DNA of 35,107 nucleotides from Candidatus Bathycorpusculum termitum (GTDB taxonomy: Archaea; Thermoproteota; Bathyarchaeia; Bathyarchaeales; Bathycorpusculaceae): NCBI GenBank assembly GCA_031254875.1, contig JAIRTW010000075.1, forward strand, positions 1 through 35,107. The letters are read 5' to 3'. This document shows, piece by piece, positions 17,477-25,312 of the stretch. The translations under genes were made by a program, and so were the position numbers. The notes beneath the pieces are model-generated. The model saw only the letters and a list, made by a program, of their open reading frames with translations, made no database searches and was not told where the DNA came from. How positions within the stretch are numbered: position 1 is the stretch's first letter; each line of letters begins with the position of its first letter.

Positions 17477-17490
17477 GTTAATATATTTAA
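17477..17490 (+). promoter_or_regulatory. TATA box for the second giant membrane protein
   Basis: GTTAATATATTTAA is a good archaeal TATA element. It predicts transcription from about 17510 and a leader of about 15 bases before ATG 17525, marking a new transcription unit. Confidence 0.55.
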
Positions 17491-17524
17491 GGCAAGAGGT
17501 ACTATTAATTTCTGAAAGTTACGG

Positions 17525-19609
17525 ATGTATCTGTCCAAGCTGCTCGACGATAAAAAATATGAGTATCCATTAGTGGTTCTCATGTTTATTGCGATTTCAG
17601 TGTTTTTTCTCTTGAGGTTAATCACTAGTCCTGGCGAGATTGCGCAAGGTGATTGGGTTATCCCATTAAATTCTGAAGTAGCGTTGAATGATTTTATTTC
17701 TCATCTACATGTTCGAGTGTACAACGGCTTTGGTGAAGCGGCTGTTGGTCGTTTCGGTTTTCCTTTTTTCAAACTGTTTAATGCTGTTTTAGCTCCGTTT
17801 GGTTTTGTAGGTGGAGCTGAAATAAAGCTTTTGGCGGTTTTTTTGGTTGCGTTAGGTGGGATTACAACTTACTTTCTGGCTAGGTCATTTCATTTAAAAA
17901 AGTCGTCCTGTTTTTTAGCCGGGCTCTTTTTTATGTCTACGCCTTTAGTATTTAATTGGCTTATTTTTGGTTGGATGTATTATTTATTTGCTTATGGTCT
18001 TTTCCCATTGATGCTTTTAGTCACTAAAAAATTTGCAGAAACGAATAATTTACGGTATGCTCTTATTAATGGGTTAATTTTTTCAGTCGCAACTATACAA
18101 CCAACTTTTATCCTTATCTATCCGTTACTATGCTTTGTTTTTTTGTTGTTTGAGTTTAAATGCGGTATAAATACCTTAAAACGTGCAATATCTCTAATTA
18201 CTATCTCTCTAACAGTCTGGTTTCTTTCATCTCTTACCTTTTTTATATCATTAAATAATTATGACTCTCTCTCATTTTATTTTTTTGACTATATTGAGGG
18301 TGTAACTGCACAATTCATAAATTTTTCTACGTTAATAAATCCTATGAGGCTCTGGGGAAGCACATTTAATTATCAATTTGAGACATATTTCCCTCAACAA
18401 CTAATCCTGTTATCCTTCATGCCCATTGTTGTCGCATTTGTTGCTCTTCTACTTAAGCCGCATAATAAACGGGTCCTCTTTTTTTCTTTCTCCTATCTTT
18501 TTGTTTTTTTGTCATATTGCGTGTATCATAATATGCATTATATAATAAATAATGTTCCTTACGGTGCGATTTTTGAGTCTCCCAGCATTTTCTTAGTTCC
18601 AGCGAGCCTGGGCGTGGCAGTATTAATTGGATATGTACACCAAAACCTGCCCGTGTTTTTAGCTAAAACAAAAAAATTAAAGCTATCCTCCCTCAAAATT
18701 TTATCTTTTGTTTTTATCCTATTCCTGATTATTTCTGCAGGAACTCCATGGTGGATACAGCAAATTTCTGGTGAACCAATAAGAGGGGTTCCCCATAAAT
18801 TAAATTTGTACGAAATCCCTCCAGCAATCAAAACTTGGCATGAAAACCTTGGCGGTGATCCTCTTTATTTTGTTCTATATTTGCCTATGGCGCGAGACGT
18901 ACAACTCGTCAATAGCGCATATTTTTCAGAGGAGCACGAAGGCGTTAATGGTGGAATTTTTACTCTAGTTAACACTCTGCCTTATGTATCGCTTCCAAAC
19001 GCTACATTGTTTCTAGACGAGTTAATGGGGTCCTCTGAAATAGGTGAGCATTGGGGGAGCCTCAGTATAAGATACATCGTAGTATACACCAATGTTTATA
19101 ACGCCTATAATACAACCGACATAGTAGACCGCCTCTCCGGCCAGAGTGGGATAGTGCAGGTTATAAATTCTCCTGACATAATTGTTTTTGAAAATACATT
19201 TGTAAAGCCTGTAGTTTACGCTAAAGAGGCTTCTGATGTATCTGTTCAAATAGTTTACCAAGACCCAACTATGTTTAAAGTTCAAGTACAGGCAAATGCT
19301 TCGTTTACTCTTGTGTTTAATCAAGCTTTTTCAAATAATTGGTGTGCGTGGGTTAATGGCTCTCTTTTATCCAAAATAAATCACTTCAAGGATGCGAACG
19401 GTTTCAACGCATGGCGGGTTGACTCGGCTGGGGTGATGAGTATCGATTTATATTATGAACCGCAAACAATTTATTTGATAAGTGAAATTATTGCAAGTTG
19501 CTCATTGAGTGTGATATTAATCTACATAGCTGTTGTTTACGCCAAAGAATTTAGAGTAAATCTTAAAAAGTCCAGCGCTCTTGGGAACAAGAGAATGTTA
19601 GGTATCTAA
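17525..19609 (+). CDS. Very large polytopic membrane protein, GT-C-like paralogue
   Basis: 694 residues: about eleven membrane helices in residues 17-420, an external domain (about 420-655) and a final helix (about 658-680). The first external loop carries IAQGDWVIPLN (about 39-49), again an acid where GT-C enzymes have theirs. External motifs FTLVFNQAFSNNWCAWVNG, HFKDANGFNAW and IVFENTFVKPVVYA match those in the protein at 8277-10661 in order and spacing, so both share one architecture. A role in transferring lipid-linked sugars on the outer face is inferred. Codon use is AT-rich. It is 21 bases ahead of a GT4 gene, likely co-transcribed. Confidence 0.75.
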   Translation: MYLSKLLDDKKYEYPLVVLMFIAISVFFLLRLITSPGEIAQGDWVIPLNSEVALNDFISHLHVRVYNGFGEAAVGRFGFPFFKLFNAVLAPFGFVGGAEIKLLAVFLVALGGITTYFLARSFHLKKSSCFLAGLFFMSTPLVFNWLIFGWMYYLFAYGLFPLMLLVTKKFAETNNLRYALINGLIFSVATIQPTFILIYPLLCFVFLLFEFKCGINTLKRAISLITISLTVWFLSSLTFFISLNNYDSLSFYFFDYIEGVTAQFINFSTLINPMRLWGSTFNYQFETYFPQQLILLSFMPIVVAFVALLLKPHNKRVLFFSFSYLFVFLSYCVYHNMHYIINNVPYGAIFESPSIFLVPASLGVAVLIGYVHQNLPVFLAKTKKLKLSSLKILSFVFILFLIISAGTPWWIQQISGEPIRGVPHKLNLYEIPPAIKTWHENLGGDPLYFVLYLPMARDVQLVNSAYFSEEHEGVNGGIFTLVNTLPYVSLPNATLFLDELMGSSEIGEHWGSLSIRYIVVYTNVYNAYNTTDIVDRLSGQSGIVQVINSPDIIVFENTFVKPVVYAKEASDVSVQIVYQDPTMFKVQVQANASFTLVFNQAFSNNWCAWVNGSLLSKINHFKDANGFNAWRVDSAGVMSIDLYYEPQTIYLISEIIASCSLSVILIYIAVVYAKEFRVNLKKSSALGNKRMLGI

Positions 19610-19633
19610 AGATGTTTTTCTGGGAATAATGTG

Positions 19634-20842
19634 ATGAACAAAAAGCGTGAAAATGAATTGCAAAATGGCCTTTTTGAAGATTTCCATATGATTGCTTTTT
19701 TGAACTCTTATAGTGAAGGCTTGAGTGGAAGCGATCTGCGATTCATAGAGCTTGCTGAAAGAATCGGCAAAACTAAGAAACTAAACTTAACGATCGTGAC
19801 GTCAAACTTGGGGAAAAGGCTGTGTGAAGCAAGAGGTCTAACAGCCACGTTTAGTGTGACTTCAAAAGAAGACAAATTAATTAATATACTCCCTACTTAT
19901 ATCCGACGAATAATTTTTGCAATGTTTCTTCGTCTTGACCCAAATAAGAATTGTATTTTTTATTCTACTTCAGATTTTCTGCCTGATGTTTTTCCTGTGT
20001 ATGTCTTTAAATTAACTCATAAACAAACAAAATGGGTTCAACTAATTCATCATATTCAGAAAAATCCATTTACTCGGAAAGGTAAAAGTTTCTTTATAAA
20101 CTTTTTAGGCTTTCTCTCTCAGAGATTGAGTTTTGAACTCTCAAAAAGTAGTGCTGATTTGACAATTGTTGTGAATCCAGCGATAAAAGACCAACTTTTA
20201 CAAACGGGTTTTAACAGAAACAAAATCGTTGTAAATTATAATGGTGTGGATTTACATAAAATTCAAAATTTTATCCCGTCTAAAGAAAAGTTTGATTGTG
20301 TTTTTCTTGGAAGAATTAATGTTTCGAAGGGCATTTTTGATTTAATTGACGTTTGGCATCGCGTTGTAAGCACGAACCCTAAGGCGAAACTTGCAATTAT
20401 CGGTAAAGGCGACAATCATACAGAGAAACAATTATATGATTATATTACAAAGTTGCATTTACATGACCATATACATTTATGTGGCTATCTCAATGATCTC
20501 GAAACCTTTGGAATTTTAAAATCCTCTAAAGTGTTTATTTTTCCAAGTTATGAGGAGGGGTTTGGTATCGCTATATTGCAGGCGATGGCTTGTAGTTTGC
20601 CTGTAGTGGCTTATAATCTGCCAGTTTATCGAGAAATTTTTGAAAACACAATTGTAACTGTGCCCTTGGGCAACACTAAACTTATGTCTGAACGTGTGAC
20701 TTTTCTATTAGAGAACCCCGCTGCCGCCAAATCGATTGGCGCGGCAGGTGTAGAGTTAGCAAGCGATTATGACTGGGATAAAATTGCGCAACGAGAAATC
20801 CAATTAATCGAGCGACTAAACGGGGATCATTTCCATAGTTAG
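19634..20842 (+). CDS. GT4 family (GT-B fold) glycosyltransferase
   Basis: 402 residues from ATG 19634; the GTG just before it is the alternative. The N-terminal acceptor domain includes MIAFLNSYSEGLSGSDLRFIELAERIG. The donor domain has FDCVFLGRINVSKGIFDLI, AKLAIIGKGDNHTEKQL and HLCGYLNDLETFGILKSSKVFIFPSYEEGFGIAILQAMACSLPVVAY. The EX7E motif is present except that its second acid is Gln (EGFGIAILQ), a position that contacts the nucleotide ribose. That change is tolerated in some relatives but deserves note. It lies just outside the left boundary of the methyltransferase unit and is the last plus-strand gene before it. Confidence 0.87.
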   Translation: MNKKRENELQNGLFEDFHMIAFLNSYSEGLSGSDLRFIELAERIGKTKKLNLTIVTSNLGKRLCEARGLTATFSVTSKEDKLINILPTYIRRIIFAMFLRLDPNKNCIFYSTSDFLPDVFPVYVFKLTHKQTKWVQLIHHIQKNPFTRKGKSFFINFLGFLSQRLSFELSKSSADLTIVVNPAIKDQLLQTGFNRNKIVVNYNGVDLHKIQNFIPSKEKFDCVFLGRINVSKGIFDLIDVWHRVVSTNPKAKLAIIGKGDNHTEKQLYDYITKLHLHDHIHLCGYLNDLETFGILKSSKVFIFPSYEEGFGIAILQAMACSLPVVAYNLPVYREIFENTIVTVPLGNTKLMSERVTFLLENPAAAKSIGAAGVELASDYDWDKIAQREIQLIERLNGDHFHS

Positions 20843-20891
20843 TGGTTGAATTGCCCAGAAAAAACACTGCATAGACAATTAACTTGACCCA

Positions 20892-21133
20892 TAATTTAGT
20901 GGCGGGTAGAAATACCTAAAAATGGTTTGTCGCAGGGTTTAATTGAGCTTTACAAACTGTTATGTCTTTAGGGGACCTTCGAAAACATGTTTTGACTGAT
21001 TTGTCGGGTCACTATTTTCGATTAGATGGTGGGGGACAGGCGTGGCTCCCGCTAAGAAGACATACCGCTCAAAAGTATATGCCCGATTCAGCCGCGCAAT
21101 ATGTTGCCCCAGCACGCACCAACCCCACACAAC
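20892..21133. other. Non-coding stretch beside the methyltransferase, locally GC-rich
   Basis: This stretch lies inside the repeat-bounded unit between its left end and the 3' hairpin of the methyltransferase. From about 21025 the sequence is clearly more GC-rich than the flanking genes, with runs of G on the plus strand near 21028 and many CG/GC steps. Overlapping open frames exist on both strands but resemble nothing and have no ribosome site. It might be the remnant of a lost gene from a donor with higher GC. Confidence 0.4.
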
Positions 21134-21158
21134 GCACAAAAAGCCCGCCCATTTGTGC
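21134..21158 (-). terminator. Hairpin directly after the methyltransferase stop
   Basis: GCACAAA (21134-21140) pairs with TTTGTGC (21152-21158) around an 11-base GC-rich loop. It starts right at the methyltransferase stop codon on the minus strand, and the stem ends in a T-run on that strand, as expected for a 3' end. Confidence 0.5.
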
Positions 21159-21824
21159 TCATATTTTGGCGGCCGCCACAGTCTTTGATTTGATAATATA
21201 TCCGATTTCAAATATTTTTATGACAAATTTTCTTTTAAAAGGCATTTTTTCAATGTTAACGCTGTTTTTAATGTTTTTACCCAAAACTATTGAGTACAAT
21301 GCAATATCTGACAAATCGGCAGACACATAGTTTTCAGGTTTTTTGGCTATAAGAAAAACTCCCGGCGCTTCATAATCTTTTTTTAGAACAATGATTTCAA
21401 AATCAGAAAATATCTTCTTAATATCTTCAATCTCATATCGCCAAAAATCAAAGGGATAACCATGGTAGCCAAAACCCTTAGAACGAGTTGTAATAGCAAT
21501 GTATCCGCCCCTTTTCACAGTAGCCTTCATCGCTTGTATTGCAACTCTCCAATCCTCTACATGCTCCAATAGCTCAGTAGAAATTAACAAATCAAAGGAT
21601 TCGACACCAAAGTGTATTGCAATTTTTTCTACAGGCAGAACCAAATCAACCATATTTCCCGATGAAACATCAACGCCTATGTATTCTTTAGGCGTAGAGA
21701 AATTCTGTATTAGCGGACGTATGCTACCATTTACGTTTTTGCTCCCAATTTCAAGTATTCTTTTAGCTTTAAAATCTTCAGTTTTCATGTTTTCAATGAA
21801 AAACTCTAAACCCGATTTTAACAT
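21159..21824 (-). CDS. Class I SAM-dependent methyltransferase
   Basis: 221 residues. RILEIGSKNVNGSIRPL (about 23-39) is motif I for S-adenosylmethionine. IGVDVSSGNMVDLV carries the acidic motif II residue, and FDLLISTELLEHVEDWRVAI is the Methyltransf_11-type motif. GGYIAITTRSKGFGYHGYPFDFWRYEIEDIKKIF resembles methyltransferases found in polysaccharide clusters, where they methylate sugars or other small groups; the target is unknown. It is the only gene in a unit bounded by inverted and direct repeats, so it was possibly gained as a cassette. No promoter was assigned. The next minus-strand gene upstream (uxs) is separated from it by the right-hand repeat. Confidence 0.85.
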   Translation of the reverse strand: MLKSGLEFFIENMKTEDFKAKRILEIGSKNVNGSIRPLIQNFSTPKEYIGVDVSSGNMVDLVLPVEKIAIHFGVESFDLLISTELLEHVEDWRVAIQAMKATVKRGGYIAITTRSKGFGYHGYPFDFWRYEIEDIKKIFSDFEIIVLKKDYEAPGVFLIAKKPENYVSADLSDIALYSIVLGKNIKNSVNIEKMPFKRKFVIKIFEIGYIIKSKTVAAAKI

Positions 21825-21948
21825 GTTATCCCTTTCTTGGTTTCTGCTTTGCTGTTTGTTTTATAATCTCTGTTTTATCAACGTTTTCACGGCTTTTTGC
21901 CATTTGTTTTTTGTGGGTCAAGTTAAGTGCATAGACCTGGTTGTGTTG

Positions 21949-22953
21949 TTATTTTGCGAACCACTCAATAGTTTTTTGTAATCCTTCTTCTAATGCAATT
22001 TTGGGTTTCCAACCGACAATTTTTTCCAACTTTGAAGTATCTGGACAGCGTCGCTTTGGATCATCTTTAGGTAACGGCTGAAAAACAATAGTCGATTCGC
22101 TTTTTGTTATTTCTTTAATTTTTTGCGCTAACTCAAGAATAGTAACCTCTTGTGTGTTGCCTATATTCACAACTTCTCCGATAGCCTCAGAATTTGCCAC
22201 TAACAGAAGGAGCCCTGTCACTGTATCTGAGATATAGCAAAATGATCGTGTTTGTTTTCCATTTCCATAGACGGTTATGTCCTGTTTTGCTAATGCTTGG
22301 GCAATGAACCGCGATAGAGCTCTACCGTATAACCCGTCTTCACGCAGACGTGGACCGTACGAGTTAAAGATTCTTGGAACTCTAACATCTAATCCATACT
22401 GCTTCCTATACGCCATAAGTAACGCCTCTGCAAACCGTTTTCCTTCATCGTAACAGGATCGTGGACCAATCGGGTTAACGTTTCCCCAATAAGTTTCAGG
22501 TGTAGGAATTATTTCTGTATCGCCATAGGTTTCAGAAGTCGAAGAAAAAAGTAACGTTGCATCATTTTTTCTGGCGAGCTCAGCCATGATAAACGTTCCC
22601 ACCGCACTGGTCTGCAGTGTTTCGATTGGACGCGTTTGATACTCATCTGGCGAAGCGTGCCCTGCCATGTGAATGATAAACTCAAATTTTTCATCACTTT
22701 TAAAAGTGCAAACATCGGCTTGAACAAACTTGACTCGGGCTTGCTTGATGAGGTGTTCTATGTTTTTTATTCTGCCTGTTGATAAATCATCAACAACAGT
22801 TACTTGAGCGCCGAAATCGGTAATCAAATCACATATCCAGCTACCTATAAAACCAGCGCCGCCGGTAACGAGAATTTTCTTGCCTGCGAAAACATCGTCT
22901 TTTACAATACTCTTTATGCTTTCAAGATCATTACAAATAATATCATCCATCAT
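21949..22953 (-). CDS. uxs: UDP-glucuronate decarboxylase (UDP-xylose synthase)-like SDR
   Basis: 334 residues. ILVTGGAGFIGSWICDLI (about 27-44) is the NAD motif; VDDLSTGRIKNIEHL, HMAGHASPDEYQ, SSTSETYGD and the strongly diagnostic YWGNVNPIGPRSCYDEGKRFAE (active-site Tyr and Lys in YDEGK) identify the UXS group. It converts UDP-glucuronic acid to UDP-xylose with enzyme-bound NAD+. galU and ugd next door supply that substrate, so the call fits the context. The start overlaps the galU stop by four bases (ATGA), and the two minus-strand genes form an operon. A 4,6-dehydratase or simple epimerase activity is the alternative but less likely. Confidence 0.85.
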   Translation of the reverse strand: MMDDIICNDLESIKSIVKDDVFAGKKILVTGGAGFIGSWICDLITDFGAQVTVVDDLSTGRIKNIEHLIKQARVKFVQADVCTFKSDEKFEFIIHMAGHASPDEYQTRPIETLQTSAVGTFIMAELARKNDATLLFSSTSETYGDTEIIPTPETYWGNVNPIGPRSCYDEGKRFAEALLMAYRKQYGLDVRVPRIFNSYGPRLREDGLYGRALSRFIAQALAKQDITVYGNGKQTRSFCYISDTVTGLLLLVANSEAIGEVVNIGNTQEVTILELAQKIKEITKSESTIVFQPLPKDDPKRRCPDTSKLEKIVGWKPKIALEEGLQKTIEWFAK

Positions 22954-23822
22954 GTTGTTGATCTTCTCTCACAGAATTGCTTATATGATAGCTCTATTGC
23001 TTCCCAATATCTTTCTGGACTACCAATATCTAAATGTTTGTAGCCCCCATCTAATTTTACGGCGTATACTCTCAACCCCCATTCAACAAGCTTTTGAATG
23101 GCGTCGGTTAACTGTATTTCACCGTTTTTTCCAGGTTTTGTGGCTTCTAGGGCTTTGAAGATAACGGGATGGAAAACATACATGGCCATTATTGCCAGGT
23201 TTGTTTTAGGCTTCTCAGGTTTTTCAACAACCGTTTTTACCTTTATGATTCCAGATTCCACTTCTTCACCCTCAACGATGCCGTACTGCTTGGGATTCTC
23301 GATTTCCATTACAAGAAATGTTGCATCTGCATTAAATCGCTGGAAGCTATCGAGCAATTTTTTTGCATAATCCATATTTTTTGATATGATACAGCTGTCG
23401 CCAGCATGGACGAAACAACTTTCATTTTGAATAAACGGCCGTGCCATCAAAACAGCGTTCCCAAAGCCTTTGGGTTCCGGCTGGTTAACCCACATGATGG
23501 TTGAAGTTTCAAGTCTAGAGTAAAAGTTTTCTAAGTCTGATGCCTGCCCGTTTTTACCCAAAGCCTCAAGCGTTTGTATGCAGTCAGTGTCAGGGGTGAA
23601 GTGGTCTTCTATGCTACGTTTGTCTCTGCCGACTACGAAACAGAATTCTCTGAGTCCTGTGTCATGTAGTTGCTCAAAGACAAGTTGCACCACCGGTTTA
23701 ACTATCATGTCGCCGTGTGGTGTCTTGGAAAAAATTGGAAGCATCTCTTTTGGCTGTTCTTTGGTGGCTGGAAACAGCCTGGTTCCTAGTCCGGCTGCTG
23801 GAATTATTACCTTCTGAACCAT
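22950..23822 (-). CDS. galU: UTP-glucose-1-phosphate uridylyltransferase
   Basis: 290 residues, typical GalU length. KVIIPAAGLGTRLFPATKEQPKEMLPI (4-30) is the nucleotide-binding signature. KPVVQLVFEQLHDTGLREFCFVVGRDKRSIEDHF, GNAVLMARPFI with FVHAGDSCII (metal Asp) and NGEIQLTDAIQKLV complete the family. It makes UDP-glucose from UTP and glucose-1-phosphate, the entry to the ugd/uxs route. The gene diverges from ugd; a TATA element at 23858-23869 can be read on both strands. GGGA precedes the ATG by six bases. Confidence 0.93.
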   Translation of the reverse strand: MVQKVIIPAAGLGTRLFPATKEQPKEMLPIFSKTPHGDMIVKPVVQLVFEQLHDTGLREFCFVVGRDKRSIEDHFTPDTDCIQTLEALGKNGQASDLENFYSRLETSTIMWVNQPEPKGFGNAVLMARPFIQNESCFVHAGDSCIISKNMDYAKKLLDSFQRFNADATFLVMEIENPKQYGIVEGEEVESGIIKVKTVVEKPEKPKTNLAIMAMYVFHPVIFKALEATKPGKNGEIQLTDAIQKLVEWGLRVYAVKLDGGYKHLDIGSPERYWEAIELSYKQFCERRSTT

Positions 23823-23857
23823 GAGTTTCCCTTTTGTGCTCTTGTGTTATGTTAACC

Positions 23858-23869
23858 TATATATATTTA
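23858..23869. promoter_or_regulatory. Shared TATA region between galU and ugd
   Basis: TATATATATTTA is nearly symmetric and can serve both strands. Rightward it predicts a transcript from about 23890, ahead of the TTG at 23917 but after the ATGs at 23821 and 23872. Leftward it predicts one from about 23836, about 14 bases before the galU ATG. Confidence 0.5.
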
Positions 23870-23916
23870 GTATGATAACCTTATCCAAATTATTGCTGAG
23901 CTTTGGGGTTTCAAGT

Positions 23917-25260
23917 TTGAGTAAGCGGCCAAAAATTTCTGTTATCGGCGTTGGCTACGTTGGTTTATGTACTGCGGTGGGTTTGGCAAGCCGCGGGTAT
24001 AGTGTTATTGCTTGTGATATTGAAGTAGAAAAAATCAACAAAATAAATCAAGGTATCCCTCCCTTCTTTGAACCTGGTATTCAGGAAAAGCTCTCTGAGT
24101 GCATCCGAAGCGGCATGCTGAAGGGATTAGCTAATGAGACTGACCGGGCGGTAGTGGAAACAGACTTTACCTATGTTGCTGTGGGAACCCCCAGCAAACC
24201 CGACGGTAGCATCGATCTCACATACATAGAGTCTGTTGCTCTCAATATAGGTAAAGCTCTTAAACAAAAAAATGGCTACCACATAACAATAATCAAGAGC
24301 ACCGTTGTGCCGGGAACAACCCAAAACGTTGTATTACCCCTTCTTGAGCGCGAATCAGGCAAGAAATGTGATGTAGATTTTGGGTTATGCATGAACCCTG
24401 AGTTTTTACGTCAAGGCTCCGCTTTTCAAGATACCCTAAATGCTGATCGTGTAGTCATTGGTTCGCATGACAAGCAGGCAGGGGATAAGCTTGAAGCGCT
24501 CTACAGAGACTTCTACAGTATTCATGTGCCTCCTATAATTCAAACTACCCTCTCAACGGCTGAACTGATCAAATACGCCAGCAACGCTATGCTCGCAACC
24601 AAAATCAGCTTCATAAATACCATTGCCAACATATGCGAAAAAATCCCCGGTACAGATGTCAAAGTTGTGGCGGAGGTGATGGGGCTGGATAAGCGGATTG
24701 GGCCGCAATTTTTAGATGCAGGCTTAGGATATGGCGGTTCCTGTTTTCCTAAAGATGTGAAGGCATTGATTGCCTGCTCAGAAGCGTTTGATTATACGCC
24801 TGAGCTTTTGGTCGCAACTGAAAATGTTAACAAATATCAACCGCTTAAAGCTGTGGAATTCTGCAGACAACAGCTTGGCACACTAAAAGACAAACAAATA
24901 GCTGTTCTAGGCTTGGCGTTTAAACCTGACACGGATGACCTGAGAGAAGCCCGGGCTATTCCTATCATTGCTCAACTGTTGGCGGAAGGTGCCTGTATTG
25001 TTGCTTATGATCCCGTTGCATTTCCAACAGCCAATGTTATATTCAAAAATTCTATCCGTTATGCAGACTCTGTAGTGGGCTGTCTCAAGGGTGCGGATTG
25101 CTGTATTCTTGTGACCGAGTGGTCTGAATTTAAAAAGCTAACCCCTGACTTCTTTAAAGCCCATATGAAGCAAGCTATATTGATAGATGGCAGACGTATC
25201 TATGACCCTCAAATATTCAACAAAAAACTAATATTTTCCGCTATCGGCTTAGGACAATAG
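23917..25260 (+). CDS. ugd: UDP-glucose 6-dehydrogenase
   Basis: 447 residues from TTG 23917. The frame is open back to an ATG at 23821 and has another ATG at 23872. The TATA box at 23858-23869 places transcription downstream of both, and TTG gives the normal family length with KISVIGVGYVGLCTAVGLASRGY at the N-terminus. VGTPSKPDGS, MNPEFLRQGSAFQD, the SNAMLATKISFINTIANICEK helix and the catalytic-Cys motif GYGGSCFPKDVKAL are all present, plus the C-terminal LGLAFKPDTDDLREA. It oxidises UDP-glucose to UDP-glucuronic acid with two NAD+. A UDP-N-acetylhexosamine dehydrogenase is possible in this superfamily, but galU and uxs next door favour UDP-glucose. Confidence 0.9.
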   Translation: MSKRPKISVIGVGYVGLCTAVGLASRGYSVIACDIEVEKINKINQGIPPFFEPGIQEKLSECIRSGMLKGLANETDRAVVETDFTYVAVGTPSKPDGSIDLTYIESVALNIGKALKQKNGYHITIIKSTVVPGTTQNVVLPLLERESGKKCDVDFGLCMNPEFLRQGSAFQDTLNADRVVIGSHDKQAGDKLEALYRDFYSIHVPPIIQTTLSTAELIKYASNAMLATKISFINTIANICEKIPGTDVKVVAEVMGLDKRIGPQFLDAGLGYGGSCFPKDVKALIACSEAFDYTPELLVATENVNKYQPLKAVEFCRQQLGTLKDKQIAVLGLAFKPDTDDLREARAIPIIAQLLAEGACIVAYDPVAFPTANVIFKNSIRYADSVVGCLKGADCCILVTEWSEFKKLTPDFFKAHMKQAILIDGRRIYDPQIFNKKLIFSAIGLGQ

Positions 25261-25312
25261 CGCTGAAGGTACACCCAACTTAGATCTATTTCTGATTCTG
25301 AGGCTGGCGTCT

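Larger units (their letters stand above)
20868..21936. mobile_element. Methyltransferase cassette bounded by 13-bp inverted and 9-bp direct repeats
   Basis: TTAACTTGACCCA (20879-20891) and its exact reverse complement (21914-21926) bracket the methyltransferase gene. Immediately outside, the 9-mer TGCATAGAC occurs in direct orientation on both sides (20868-20876 and 21928-21936), two bases from the left repeat and one from the right. This order matches terminal inverted repeats plus a target-site duplication. Between them lie only the methyltransferase and about 267 bases of non-coding DNA, with no transposase. It may be a non-autonomous or decayed transposon carrying a passenger gene. The unequal spacing implies a one-base indel or that the true ends differ slightly. 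Confidence 0.5.

Noticed and set aside
20960-21330. Overlapping open frames on both strands, 83 and 122 codons
   Set aside because: The plus frame runs into the methyltransferase antisense, neither has a ribosome site, and neither resembles a known protein. I treat the area as non-coding.
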